From the NCBI GenBank assembly GCA_028280065.1, contig JANQMN010000146.1, forward strand, positions 1-33,399: a DNA stretch of 33,399 bases, read 5' to 3'. This DNA comes from Hahella sp. (GTDB taxonomy: Bacteria; Pseudomonadota; Gammaproteobacteria; Pseudomonadales; Oleiphilaceae). Below are positions 7,260 through 15,143 of this stretch, in pieces. A model generated the notes under the pieces. It searched no databases. It was not told the origin of the DNA and worked only from the letters and a program-made list of their open reading frames with translations. The translations under genes were made by a program, and so were the position numbers. Position 1 is the first letter of the stretch. The number at the start of each line of letters is the position of its first letter.

Positions 7260-10124
7260 TTAAATTGCCTCCGCAGTCAGTTGTCTAACGGCTTCACTGC
7301 TTTCAGCTGCTAACGCTTGAGTCGCCAGTTGTTTTGCTTGAGTCAGTGACAGTTCCCGCAAGTGAGCTTTAATCCTCGGAATAGCCCGAACCGACATACT
7401 TAATTCACGTACACCGATTCCGGTCAATATGGCTGCGCCGAGAGGATCGGCAGCCAGTTCGCCGCAGACGCCTACCCAAATGCCGTGCTCCTTGGCGGCT
7501 TTGACGGTCACGTCGATCAACCGCAATACCGCCGGACTAATGGAGTCCGCCTGCCGGGAAAGTTCCGGGTGCCCGCGGTCAATTGCCAATGTGTATTGGG
7601 TCAAGTCGTTGGTACCGACGGAGAAGAAATCCAATTCTTTCGCAAATACATGGGCTTGCAAGGCTGCGGAAGGCACTTCGATCATGATGCCGAGTTCCAC
7701 TTTTGCGTTCGGATAGTTTGCAGCAACCTTCTGATAAATGGCTTTTATCTGCCGCCATTCCTGGATATCGGTGACCATGGGAAACATAATGCGTAGCTGT
7801 CTGCCATCCGCCGCCTGCAGCAGGGCATGCAGTTGGTTTTCCAAGGTTTTCGGATATCGCAAGGACAGCCGCACGCCGCGAATGCCCAGGAATGGATTCT
7901 CTTCCTCGTCAATAGGCATATAAGGCAGTGGCTTATCGCCGCCAACGTCCAAGGTTCGTACAATCAGGGGTTTGTCGCTGAGGCTATCCAGAACCCGCGC
8001 ATATTCTTCGCGCTGCTGTTCGATGGAAGGTTCCTGCGGATAGTCCATGTAGATAAATTCTGAACGGAACAAACCGACACCTTCGCAACCGAGGTCCACG
8101 GCCTTTTCTACTGCCTTTGATGCGGTAAGGTTTGCCATAACCTCGACCTGATGTCCGTCAGTGGTAACAGCAGGTTCCATGCGCGTTGCATGGGCGCGTG
8201 CGTTGATTTCCCGCTCCCTGACTATCGCTTCTCTTGCCGTTTGCAGGGCTTCTTCGCTTGGCGCGATTTTGATGGACTTGCCTTCGCAGTCGACAATAAC
8301 GTTGGTTCCATCATTGACAGTGAGTACCCGTGCGCCACAGCCAACCAGCAAAGGAATTCCCAAGGATCTTGCCAGAATGGCAGCATGAGAAGTCACACCA
8401 CCGGCGGCGGTAACAACGGCTTTAACCTTTTCAGTATCCAGTTCGCTAATCTCGGAAGGCGCGATTTCCTGACAAACAAGCACGTGCTCTACCTTGATGG
8501 CATTCGCCGTGTCCTGGCCGGTTAAGACCGCCAATACCCGGTTACCCACGTCACGAATGTCGATTGCCCGCTCGGCTAACAGAAGCTCGGTACTTTTCTC
8601 CTGGGCACTGGCCAGGGTCTCGAAACTTTGCTGCCAACCCCATTCTGCGGAATCGCCGGACTGAATGTGCTTTTCCGCATCCTGTTGCATTTCCGGATCG
8701 TCTAACAGTTCCAGATGCATCGCGATTATTTGCGCCAATTCAGTATTGGTGGCTTTGTCTAAACGCGCTTTTAGCTCTTCTGAGACTTTGATAACCGCTT
8801 GGCTTAGGCGGGCGGTTTCATCCTGTGCCGGACCTTTCTTGCGATCAAATTCAAAACTCTGTTCACTCGCCTGATACGCCGGTGCAATGGCTACCCCCGG
8901 CGCACCGGTAAGCCCAAACAACTCATCGCCGGCTGCCAGCGGTTCCAATTCGTGTGTTTCAGCAGTTTTTGGCGCTGCTGCAGCATCGTCGGTCAGTTGA
9001 ATCACTGAGTCGCCCAGACCACCGGCAATGGCGTCGGATAGCTGAGTCAGTGCCGCTTCCGCATCTTCGCCATTGGCAGTCAGTTGTAAGCGGTGTCCAA
9101 GCAGTCCTCCCAAGCTGATGAGCTTGGTAACGCTCAAGGCGGAAACGGCAGGGCTATCGCCATCCAAATTTTCCACCCAGATTTCTGCGCTAAAGTCTTT
9201 TGCCAATCGTGCCAGATTGGCAGCAGGGCGGGCATGCAGTCCATGTGGCATGGCCAAACGGCAGACCGTCTGTTTTCCGGCAAGTTCTTGAGCTACAAGT
9301 AAGCGAATTACATCTACGGCGCGTTTGCTATTAGTGAGGTCTTTTAGGGCATTGGAGGCCTTTAGTTCGGCCAGTTTTTCCAATAGCGGCCAGTGACTGC
9401 TGCTATTGGTCGTAATGGCCATTAATAATTGAAGTTGTTCGCCGTAAAGGCTGATGGGGTGTTCAGGCTTTACAATACTCACGCCACCGTTTTGCGCAGT
9501 GGTATGCAACGAGGCGAGCCAGACGTCCTGGCCCAGATGGAAGGGAGGTTTGGCGTAGAGGTCGGTAAGCTCTTGCTGCTGAACCGCTTTGTTGGTCCAG
9601 AGAATAGCGCCTGCCAGCGATATACACTCTGCATAACTGGCCACGGCTGCGTTCATCCGAACCATCTCAGCATTCATCAGAAATTCGCCGGCGAGGGCTT
9701 CGCCGGTCAAAATGCTTTTTACTTCGTTAGGATTTTTGGTGGTATGCAGCTTTTTTGATAATGCTTCATCGCCGATTACTCGGGTCAGTTGACGCAAGAT
9801 TGCCAGGTGTTCGTCAGATTTGGCTGCAATACCGACCGCCGTATACACAATCTGATCCTTGCCCCATTCGATTCCTTCCGGAAAGCGGAACACTTTAAGC
9901 CCGGTTTCTTTAACTAAATCGCGGGTTTCCGTGGTGCCATGGGGGATGGCGATGCCGTTACCTAAATAGGTGGAGGTTTGCTCTTCGCGGTCCAGCATTC
10001 CCTGCAGATAGGCGGAATCGACCAAGCCGTCCGCCACCATTTGATCCACTATTTGAACGATTGCTTCAACCTTGCTGTCCGCTGCGGCCGAGAGTCGGAT
10101 GTCGTTCGGAGTGAGTTTTAACAT
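7260..10124 (-). CDS. fruB: Fructose PTS multiphosphoryl transfer protein, EIIA-HPr-EI
   Basis: A 954-residue cytoplasmic fusion that carries phosphate from phosphoenolpyruvate to FruA. The EIIA domain (about 1-150) has H62 in IAIPHGT. A linker of unclear fold covers 150-285. The HPr domain (about 286-375) has H297 in GLHARPA. The enzyme I domain (about 403-945) has H580 in GGVTSHAAILA and the catalytic cysteine C887 in VGVCGELA. All three phospho-histidines are present, so the chain from phosphoenolpyruvate to fructose is self-contained. This EIIA-HPr-EI layout is the Pseudomonas/Xanthomonas type; E. coli FruB lacks the EI domain. ATG 10124 has AGGAG eight bases upstream. The upstream region carries Cra-like operators. 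Confidence 0.96.
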   Translation of the reverse strand: MLKLTPNDIRLSAAADSKVEAIVQIVDQMVADGLVDSAYLQGMLDREEQTSTYLGNGIAIPHGTTETRDLVKETGLKVFRFPEGIEWGKDQIVYTAVGIAAKSDEHLAILRQLTRVIGDEALSKKLHTTKNPNEVKSILTGEALAGEFLMNAEMVRMNAAVASYAECISLAGAILWTNKAVQQQELTDLYAKPPFHLGQDVWLASLHTTAQNGGVSIVKPEHPISLYGEQLQLLMAITTNSSSHWPLLEKLAELKASNALKDLTNSKRAVDVIRLLVAQELAGKQTVCRLAMPHGLHARPAANLARLAKDFSAEIWVENLDGDSPAVSALSVTKLISLGGLLGHRLQLTANGEDAEAALTQLSDAIAGGLGDSVIQLTDDAAAAPKTAETHELEPLAAGDELFGLTGAPGVAIAPAYQASEQSFEFDRKKGPAQDETARLSQAVIKVSEELKARLDKATNTELAQIIAMHLELLDDPEMQQDAEKHIQSGDSAEWGWQQSFETLASAQEKSTELLLAERAIDIRDVGNRVLAVLTGQDTANAIKVEHVLVCQEIAPSEISELDTEKVKAVVTAAGGVTSHAAILARSLGIPLLVGCGARVLTVNDGTNVIVDCEGKSIKIAPSEEALQTAREAIVREREINARAHATRMEPAVTTDGHQVEVMANLTASKAVEKAVDLGCEGVGLFRSEFIYMDYPQEPSIEQQREEYARVLDSLSDKPLIVRTLDVGGDKPLPYMPIDEEENPFLGIRGVRLSLRYPKTLENQLHALLQAADGRQLRIMFPMVTDIQEWRQIKAIYQKVAANYPNAKVELGIMIEVPSAALQAHVFAKELDFFSVGTNDLTQYTLAIDRGHPELSRQADSISPAVLRLIDVTVKAAKEHGIWVGVCGELAADPLGAAILTGIGVRELSMSVRAIPRIKAHLRELSLTQAKQLATQALAAESSEAVRQLTAEAI

Positions 10125-10221
10125 TGTTGTGACTCCTGAAAGAAAAAATGCTCGTCAATCTGATCATGGTTGGTAAGTCGGGAATCAATAAAACTAACAC
10201 TAATCAACGCATAGGATTTTT

Positions 10222-10237
10222 GCTAAATCGATTATGC
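10222..10237. promoter_or_regulatory. Cra/FruR-like operator 1 (fruB side)
   Basis: GCTAAATCGATTATGC resembles the Cra consensus GCTGAATCGATTCAGC, with 3 mismatches. On the minus strand it overlaps CATAAT (10236-10231), a possible fruB -10 element paired with TTGCTG (10261-10256) at a long 19-bp spacing. Binding there would block the promoter. The promoter call is tentative. Confidence 0.6.
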
Positions 10238-10243
10238 AACAAT

Positions 10244-10259
10244 ACTGAACCGTTTCAGC
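10244..10259. promoter_or_regulatory. Cra/FruR-like operator 2 (fruB side)
   Basis: ACTGAACCGTTTCAGC contains the near-perfect palindrome CTGAAC-CG-TTTCAG that Cra recognises. It lies 22 bp centre to centre from operator 1, about two helical turns, and overlaps the tentative fruB -35 element. Confidence 0.75.
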
Positions 10260-10350
10260 AAGTTTTGCAAGCGATAATTTGATTAATTTTTACTCGACTG
10301 AAAATAATTGACGTAAGGCAGGAAAAATTTGTTTGAAGCGGAAAAAAGAC

Positions 10351-10379
10351 TTTCCATTGCTATGGAATCGGCCTAGTAT
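10351..10379 (+). promoter_or_regulatory. Possible fruR promoter with an embedded inverted repeat
   Basis: TTTCCA (10351-10356) and TAGTAT (10374-10379) are 17 bp apart. A perfect inverted repeat, TTCCAT-TGCT-ATGGAA (10352-10367), overlaps the -35 position. Two Cra-like sites begin 9 bp downstream, as expected for autorepression. The hexamers are weak matches, so this is a guess. Confidence 0.35.
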
Positions 10380-10387
10380 TTTAAAAA

Positions 10388-10403
10388 GCTGAAACGATTA
10401 TGC
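10388..10403. promoter_or_regulatory. Cra/FruR-like operator 3 (fruR side)
   Basis: GCTGAAACGATTATGC matches the left half of the Cra site perfectly and the right half in part. It lies in the fruR leader, upstream of the TTG start preferred here. Confidence 0.65.
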
Positions 10404-10408
10404 ATGCT

Positions 10409-10424
10409 GCTGAACTGATTCAGC
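10409..10424. promoter_or_regulatory. Cra/FruR-like operator 4 (fruR side)
   Basis: GCTGAACTGATTCAGC is the best site in the region, with both GCTGAA and TTCAGC half-sites perfect. Its centre is 21 bp from that of operator 3, two helical turns. It would fall inside the coding region if fruR started at ATG 10400, which argues for the later start. Confidence 0.75.
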
Positions 10425-10480
10425 GAGCGTGTATGTCCTCAATGCACGAATCTATATTAGTAAATGTGGCGGAGAGACCG

Positions 10481-11494
10481 TTGAAACTTGAAGAAATTGC
10501 CAAACTTGCCGGTGTGTCGAAAGCCACTGTCAGTAGCGTGCTTAACGGTAAAGCAGAAAAGTATCGTATTAAAACGGAAACTCAAAACCGCATTCGGGCT
10601 ATTGCGAAACAGCATGGGTATCAGCCGAATTATTCTGCCGCAGCTCTGCGGCGCGGCAGAAGCCATTCCATCGGATTTATCGTTCCGGACTTTGAAAACC
10701 GAAGTTATCTGCGTATTGCCAAGCGCCTTGAAGCGCTTGCCCGGGCAGCGGGATATCAATTAATCATCGCCAGCTCCGACGATGATAAAGACACGGAAGT
10801 TCAAACTGCAAAGTTATTGGTCGCCCGCAGCGTTGATGCGCTCCTGGTTTCCTCCTGTTTAAACCATGATGCAAGCGTATATGAAACTATCATGCAACAG
10901 GGAACACCGGTTATCGCGTTGGACAGAGCTTTGCCAGGCGAGTTCAGCAGCGTTATTAGCGATGACTTTCAAGGGGCATTTGAACTGACCAATTCTTTGG
11001 ATTTTACCAGGGTAACCGATGCGGTCTTAGTCGGCGCCATTCCCGAATTGGACGTGAGTCTACTACGAGAAAAGGGTTTTCTCGAAGCCCTGAAGGGCCA
11101 CCCTGGTACCAATCCGCATTGCTTCTACGGCGAACATTTCGACGCCGAGTCAGGAAAACTAACCGTCCAAGAAGCGATTAAAAACCTAGGGAAACTGCCT
11201 GAAGTCATCCTGACAACATCCTTTAGTTTGTTGGAAGGAATAATTGAGTTCCTGCAAGGGTACGAAGATAAAGAGGCCGGTAATGCAAATGTAATTTCCA
11301 GCGATAGCAAATTGCAACTGGCGACATTCGGAAATAGCCGTCTGTTGGATTTCTTACCTTTGCCGGTGAATTCACTGCCGCAACAGTACGAGAAAATCGC
11401 CGAATCAGCCTGGAAAATCGCTCAGGAGTCGATTGAAAAGGAATATCAGACGAGCAAGGTAACGATAAATCGGACATTGACGATACGAATGTAA
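10481..11494 (+). CDS. fruR: LacI-family catabolite repressor/activator Cra (FruR)
   Basis: A cytoplasmic DNA-binding regulator that releases its operators when fructose-1-phosphate (or the bisphosphate) is bound. The N-terminal helix-turn-helix reads LEEIAKLAGVSKATVSSVL and is followed by the hinge GKAEKYRI typical of Cra. The effector domain contains SIGFIVPDFEN, VIALDRALP and ATFGNSRLLDFLPLPV, all close to enteric Cra. I place the start at TTG 10481, where GGAGAG (10471-10476) is well spaced. This gives 337 residues against 334 in E. coli. The longer frame from ATG 10400 adds 27 residues that the family lacks and swallows a perfect Cra operator. It diverges from fruB, and the shared operators suggest both fru repression and autoregulation. 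Confidence 0.93.
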   Translation: MKLEEIAKLAGVSKATVSSVLNGKAEKYRIKTETQNRIRAIAKQHGYQPNYSAAALRRGRSHSIGFIVPDFENRSYLRIAKRLEALARAAGYQLIIASSDDDKDTEVQTAKLLVARSVDALLVSSCLNHDASVYETIMQQGTPVIALDRALPGEFSSVISDDFQGAFELTNSLDFTRVTDAVLVGAIPELDVSLLREKGFLEALKGHPGTNPHCFYGEHFDAESGKLTVQEAIKNLGKLPEVILTTSFSLLEGIIEFLQGYEDKEAGNANVISSDSKLQLATFGNSRLLDFLPLPVNSLPQQYEKIAESAWKIAQESIEKEYQTSKVTINRTLTIRM

Positions 11495-11542
11495 CAGTCT
11501 GAATTTCCAGCCTGATAGGTAGTCTCATGCTGAAACAAGAGG

Positions 11543-11568
11543 GCTATAAACATACGGCCCTTTATAGC
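11543..11568. repeat. Inverted repeat between convergent fruR and isomerase genes
   Basis: GCTATAAA and TTTATAGC form an 8-bp stem with a 10-nt loop, followed on the plus strand by an A-rich run. It sits between two converging genes and may act as a weak end point for transcripts. There is no T-run after the stem in either direction. Confidence 0.4.
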
Positions 11569-11611
11569 GGGAAAAAAAAGATTAGCCTTGCGCCAAGTTT
11601 GCTTCAATCCT

Positions 11612-12481
11612 TTATAGCTTGACCCCATCCTCGCCGGCAACGGCACGAATATATCCGGCGGCTGCCTGATAATCCTCGTGATTAGTAAGATGCTCTAGCA
11701 TTAAAGGTGTGTCCGTATCGAGGCGGCTTAAGCATCTCAGGAAGGTCGGATAATCAAGATTCCCCTTACCTGGTCTGACCTCATCAAGATGCAGGGTCAG
11801 ATTATCCTGCAAGAGAATGTCTTTCGCATGACAAGACTTTATGTGCTGGCCGAGCTTGTCGAAGCATTCCTTGATCAACTGGCCGTTTGAGAAATAACGC
11901 TGAGGGCTGCTGATGATGTTCACCGGATCGAGATGAACCGCAAACGCACTGCGGCCAACGGCGTTGATCAACCGCAGATAAGCTTCTGCCGAATCGGGAT
12001 ACATCCAGGGCATGAGTTCCAGTGTATAGAACGACCGGGTCGGATTGGCAGAGTCGATGATTTCGCGAACCACCGAGACAATCAAATCGAAGGTGTCATC
12101 TGTCAGGTTTTCGGGGTCAGGTCCATCCCATTTTTGACCCCGCGAACCGGCAATATTCACGCAGCACCTGGCGCCAATCCTATCGGCCAGGGCTAACGCT
12201 GCTTTGCACTTTTCGAGGGCTGCTGCAGCTATCGCCGGATCAGGACTGAGGGGATTGCTCCAGGCGCCCACCTCCGCGATGATAATGTCGGCGTCGTCAG
12301 CAGCAGCTTGGTACGCCCGAACAGTTTCGGAGTCAGCGTCCAATGCTAACGGCCAATAAGCAGCCCGGTAACCGGCCGCAATGACTGCCGCTACCCAGGA
12401 TTCCGCTGTGTCACACTTGGTAAATGTCGGTCCTCCCAGTCTCACGCAGTCGTCTCCTCTTACCATCGATGACAGCAGCAT
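11612..12481 (-). CDS. Sugar phosphate isomerase/epimerase family protein (xylose isomerase-like TIM barrel)
   Basis: A 289-residue protein of the AP-endonuclease-2/xylose isomerase-like superfamily. The usual metal ligands are visible: E155 in FYTLELMPW, D185 in HLDPVN, H218 in CHAKD and E263 in MLEHL. Members isomerise or epimerise sugars or act on related keto-acids; the exact substrate cannot be read from sequence. It lies 203 bp after the mannanase gene on the same strand, so a role in processing mannose-derived sugars is plausible but inferred. An in-frame stop upstream limits the start to ATG 12481 or the internal ATG 12466. Neither has a recognisable ribosome site. A 9-bp tandem repeat begins 20 bp before the start. 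Confidence 0.85.
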   Translation of the reverse strand: MLLSSMVRGDDCVRLGGPTFTKCDTAESWVAAVIAAGYRAAYWPLALDADSETVRAYQAAADDADIIIAEVGAWSNPLSPDPAIAAAALEKCKAALALADRIGARCCVNIAGSRGQKWDGPDPENLTDDTFDLIVSVVREIIDSANPTRSFYTLELMPWMYPDSAEAYLRLINAVGRSAFAVHLDPVNIISSPQRYFSNGQLIKECFDKLGQHIKSCHAKDILLQDNLTLHLDEVRPGKGNLDYPTFLRCLSRLDTDTPLMLEHLTNHEDYQAAAGYIRAVAGEDGVKL

Positions 12482-12500
12482 CGGGTGGCTTACTATTCAA

Positions 12501-12563
12501 TTAGGTCAATTAGGTCAATTAGGTCAATTAGGTCAATTAGGTCAGTTCGGTCAACTCGGTAAT
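12501..12563. repeat. 9-bp tandem repeat upstream of the isomerase gene
   Basis: Four exact copies of TTAGGTCAA are followed by three diverged ones (TTAGGTCAG, TTCGGTCAA, CTCGGTAAT), ending about 20 bp from the isomerase ATG. On the minus strand each unit carries TTGACC, a good -35 hexamer. The last complete TTGACC but one is 17 bp from TAGTAA next to the gene start. Copy number could therefore alter promoter geometry. It is not a CRISPR, because there are no unique spacers. Confidence 0.85.
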
Positions 12564-12684
12564 TAACAGTAATGCTGCACAAGCAGCGGCCGCTTCCTGC
12601 CAAAAACATAGATTCCGTGTACGCCGTCCTTGGCAGTTCGAGTTAGTTGGTTCTTAAGCGGAAACTTCGATTTCCGGATGCGAA

Positions 12685-14697
12685 TTAGTTATAAACCGGT
12701 TTTAGGAAATGGATATTGTCAAGGTAGACAGAGCCCTCCATCGGTAACTTGTCACCTACGATACAGAGGAAAATATCCGGAAATTTGTTTTCAATGTCGC
12801 CGAGATCAATATCAACCTCCTGTTTGTAATACTGGCGGCCATTGATATCGATTTTTTCCAGTGCTGCGACCGGTTGGCGATACTTGTCCACATTGAGTTT
12901 AACCCAGCCGTCACCGAGGGCGGCATAAGGCCTGACGCCACCGGTGTCGCCGGCATTTACCGGAACATAAAGGTCGTATCTCAATTTTAAATGCTGAGAA
13001 AAATCTTTAATCCGCCGGTTTCGAATCTTCAACTCCTCCCAGTCGTTTTCGCCTGACCAGGACATATTGAGTTTCAGCATCGGTGAGTTCAGGTCATTGC
13101 TAACTTCGAGTGCCGGATTTTTCCATTTGGCCTGCCATGTGCCTTCCTTTTCCCACCCCTGGAGTTCTCCATTGCTGAAATCGAAATAGGTTCCCCTTTC
13201 ATAGCCTACAATAGGCCGCTGAATCTTGGCGGTAACCTTATTGGTAATTCTGCGGCCTGATTCCAGCGTGGCTACGGCAATGAGTGTCTGCTCGCCGAAT
13301 CCTATTTCGTCGGTCATCAAGTCCGTTGAATAGTAACCGTCACCCTCTTCATCAGTCATATCGAAGTCACCACTGGGCGTTCTAAGCAAAACGCTTTCCA
13401 CGCTTTCGTCATCCCCGATAATTTGTGCGATGGCGGTGAACTGGTTGTCTGTAACCAACACGCCTTCGGCTGGATAGGTGACATAGATACGGTTGGTTTC
13501 CGGTAAATCAGCGCCTTGCATTTGCCTTGCGTGACGTTTCAATACCTCGGCCGTGAGTCCATCATCGTTGAGAACTCGAAAGCCGTCGTAGTCCGGATAA
13601 AGACTATCGGGCGCGCCGGGCTCATAGCTGGTCAGAATCCAAAACATCGTGCCTGCCACGCCATGTTCATAGGCCGTTTTGGTCCATTTATCGTATATGA
13701 ACGGGCGGCTGAAGGGTTCGGCGGCGCCAATGCCATATTCTTCTAAGACGACTGGTTTTCCTGCCTGCTTCCCGGCTTCGGCATGATCTATAATCCACTG
13801 GGTTCCCCATTCTTCCGCATTATGCTTGCCCCAGTGTTCCGGGTAGAGGTGAAAGGTACCGTAATTGATGTTCGGCAGGGTGAGTATACGTTCCCAGTCA
13901 ACACCCTCGTTGCCGTTATAAGCCCAGTCGGAGTGATTTTCGCGTTTGAAGAACCCCTCGCTACCCAGCGCAATGAGTTGGTAGGGGGCAAGTTGACGGA
14001 TATAATCGCTCATCTCCTTGGCCCATTGGTACAGCAGTTCGCCGGATTTGTCGGATTGAGCTCGCGGTTCATTTGCCAGCTCCCAGGTCATTATGGTGGG
14101 ATCCTGGTTGTAGGCTTTGCCCGTATATTGATTGACGTGTGTAATGACATGTCTGGCATAGTTTTTATAAGCCGCTCTTGCCTCGGGTAATCGGTAAAAG
14201 TCGTCATGTTGATCAGCCCCCAGCCATTTCACATACTGAGGAATTCCGCCGAAATCGCCCCAATTATTAGTTAGTGCAATCACCAGGCGAAGGCCGCGTT
14301 TGTTGGCTTCTAGTAGGGTGAAGTCCAACCGCTCCAAAGAGCTTTTGACGCCGGAAGGAATATCGAACTGCCCCAAAGCCGGTTGCATACTGTGATTGTG
14401 ATGGATGCCGTCCATGAATCCCCAAATGCGAAGGGCCTGTAGCCCCATTGCCTGCGCATCATCGAGCACCGCTAAAATTTCGGCATCGGATTTGTAGTGC
14501 AGGTAGTAATTATTAGCGCCGGAAAACCGAAAGGATTTGCCGTTGAGCATTAGCTGGTTATTGGATTGCATAACATAGGTGGAAACGGGTTCCGTGACGG
14601 TAGATTTTTCTACTGGATGATTACTGCCGCAACCGATCTGAACTGCGACAATCAATGCCAGCAGTATCCTGGGAATGCTTTTTGTTATTTCATACAT
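12685..14697 (-). CDS. GH5-family endo-beta-1,4-mannanase, exported, multidomain
   Basis: A 670-residue secreted enzyme. A signal peptide (about 1-22) ends QIGC, a poor lipobox with C23, so it may be a lipoprotein. The GH5 barrel (about 38-390) has acid/base E210 in WELANEP and nucleophile E320 in VVLEEYG. The long region 55-100 (FSGANNYYLHY, LRIWGF) fits the mannanase subfamily of GH5. An Ig-like domain (about 403-492) and a C-terminal beta-sandwich (about 500-668, ending SVYLDNIHFL), probably carbohydrate-binding, follow. It should cut mannan or glucomannan outside the inner membrane. A palindromic operator lies upstream, shared with the divergent solute-binding protein gene. GAGG precedes the ATG. 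Confidence 0.9.
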   Translation of the reverse strand: MYEITKSIPRILLALIVAVQIGCGSNHPVEKSTVTEPVSTYVMQSNNQLMLNGKSFRFSGANNYYLHYKSDAEILAVLDDAQAMGLQALRIWGFMDGIHHNHSMQPALGQFDIPSGVKSSLERLDFTLLEANKRGLRLVIALTNNWGDFGGIPQYVKWLGADQHDDFYRLPEARAAYKNYARHVITHVNQYTGKAYNQDPTIMTWELANEPRAQSDKSGELLYQWAKEMSDYIRQLAPYQLIALGSEGFFKRENHSDWAYNGNEGVDWERILTLPNINYGTFHLYPEHWGKHNAEEWGTQWIIDHAEAGKQAGKPVVLEEYGIGAAEPFSRPFIYDKWTKTAYEHGVAGTMFWILTSYEPGAPDSLYPDYDGFRVLNDDGLTAEVLKRHARQMQGADLPETNRIYVTYPAEGVLVTDNQFTAIAQIIGDDESVESVLLRTPSGDFDMTDEEGDGYYSTDLMTDEIGFGEQTLIAVATLESGRRITNKVTAKIQRPIVGYERGTYFDFSNGELQGWEKEGTWQAKWKNPALEVSNDLNSPMLKLNMSWSGENDWEELKIRNRRIKDFSQHLKLRYDLYVPVNAGDTGGVRPYAALGDGWVKLNVDKYRQPVAALEKIDINGRQYYKQEVDIDLGDIENKFPDIFLCIVGDKLPMEGSVYLDNIHFLKPVYN

Positions 14698-14815
14698 TTG
14701 CTCAACCTCGCTTCTGATTCAACGATTAACACGACCACGGTTATTCGCTTTTTTGTTGCTGAATAGGTGCCTGATAGGGATCTATTCAGTGTCTCGTAAT
14801 ATATTCTCAGAAATG

Positions 14816-14834
14816 ATCGTAACGTTACTATTTT
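14816..14834. promoter_or_regulatory. LacI-type operator copy 1 (mannanase side)
   Basis: ATCGTAACGTTACTATTTT contains the 10-bp palindrome GTAACGTTAC with a central CG, the usual shape of a LacI-family operator. It differs from the Cra sites (CTGAA...TTCAG), so the local fruR product is unlikely to bind it. Confidence 0.7.
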
Positions 14835-15064
14835 ATTTTGTCTATATCAATTTTGCATGGATGGCTATTGAGTTTAAAAAAACTCCGGCAAGCTTGTTTT
14901 TCGAAGGAGATTTTTCCATTTTATTCATAATATATTAAATATAAAGGAATAAAATGGAGGTTTTGAGCTTCTTTGCAAGGTTTGAACGAGAAGGTTTCTT
15001 GATTGGTTATTTTGATGTTGCTCAAAATTTAACGGATTTTTGAGAAACTGGTAGATTTTTTAAA

Positions 15065-15083
15065 ATCGTAACGTTACTATTTT
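15065..15083. promoter_or_regulatory. LacI-type operator copy 2 (solute-binding protein side)
   Basis: An exact 19-bp copy of the element at 14816, in the same orientation, 61 bp before the solute-binding protein start. Identity beyond the palindrome suggests recent duplication or strong constraint. Confidence 0.7.
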
Positions 15084-15143
15084 GAATCAAGAAGTGAAGC
15101 GCAACTCTTCGGTATTCTATTCACTGATTGAGAAGGTAATACA

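Larger units (their letters stand above)
14698..15143. promoter_or_regulatory. Divergent control region of mannanase and solute-binding protein genes
   Basis: A 446-bp AT-rich gap with no gene that I can support. It contains two identical 19-bp operators, one near each gene. On the minus strand TTGATA (14850-14845) and TAACGT (14827-14822) are 17 bp apart, and the second overlaps operator 1. On the plus strand operator 2 overlaps TACTAT (15075-15080), a possible -10 element without a good -35. Confidence 0.6.

Noticed and set aside
10400-10480. Upstream ATG start for fruR
   Set aside because: Adds 27 residues absent from known Cra proteins, covers a perfect Cra operator, and has no ribosome site; TTG 10481 has one.
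12116-12150. GGGGTCAG and TTGACCCC inverted repeat
   Set aside because: It lies inside the isomerase coding sequence, where conserved residues explain it.
12501-12563. CRISPR array
   Set aside because: Units are only 9 bp and directly joined, with no spacers and no cas genes.
12381-12566. Plus-strand frame encoding an LGQ repeat peptide
   Set aside because: It is the translation of the 9-bp tandem repeat joined to antisense of the isomerase start; no ribosome site.
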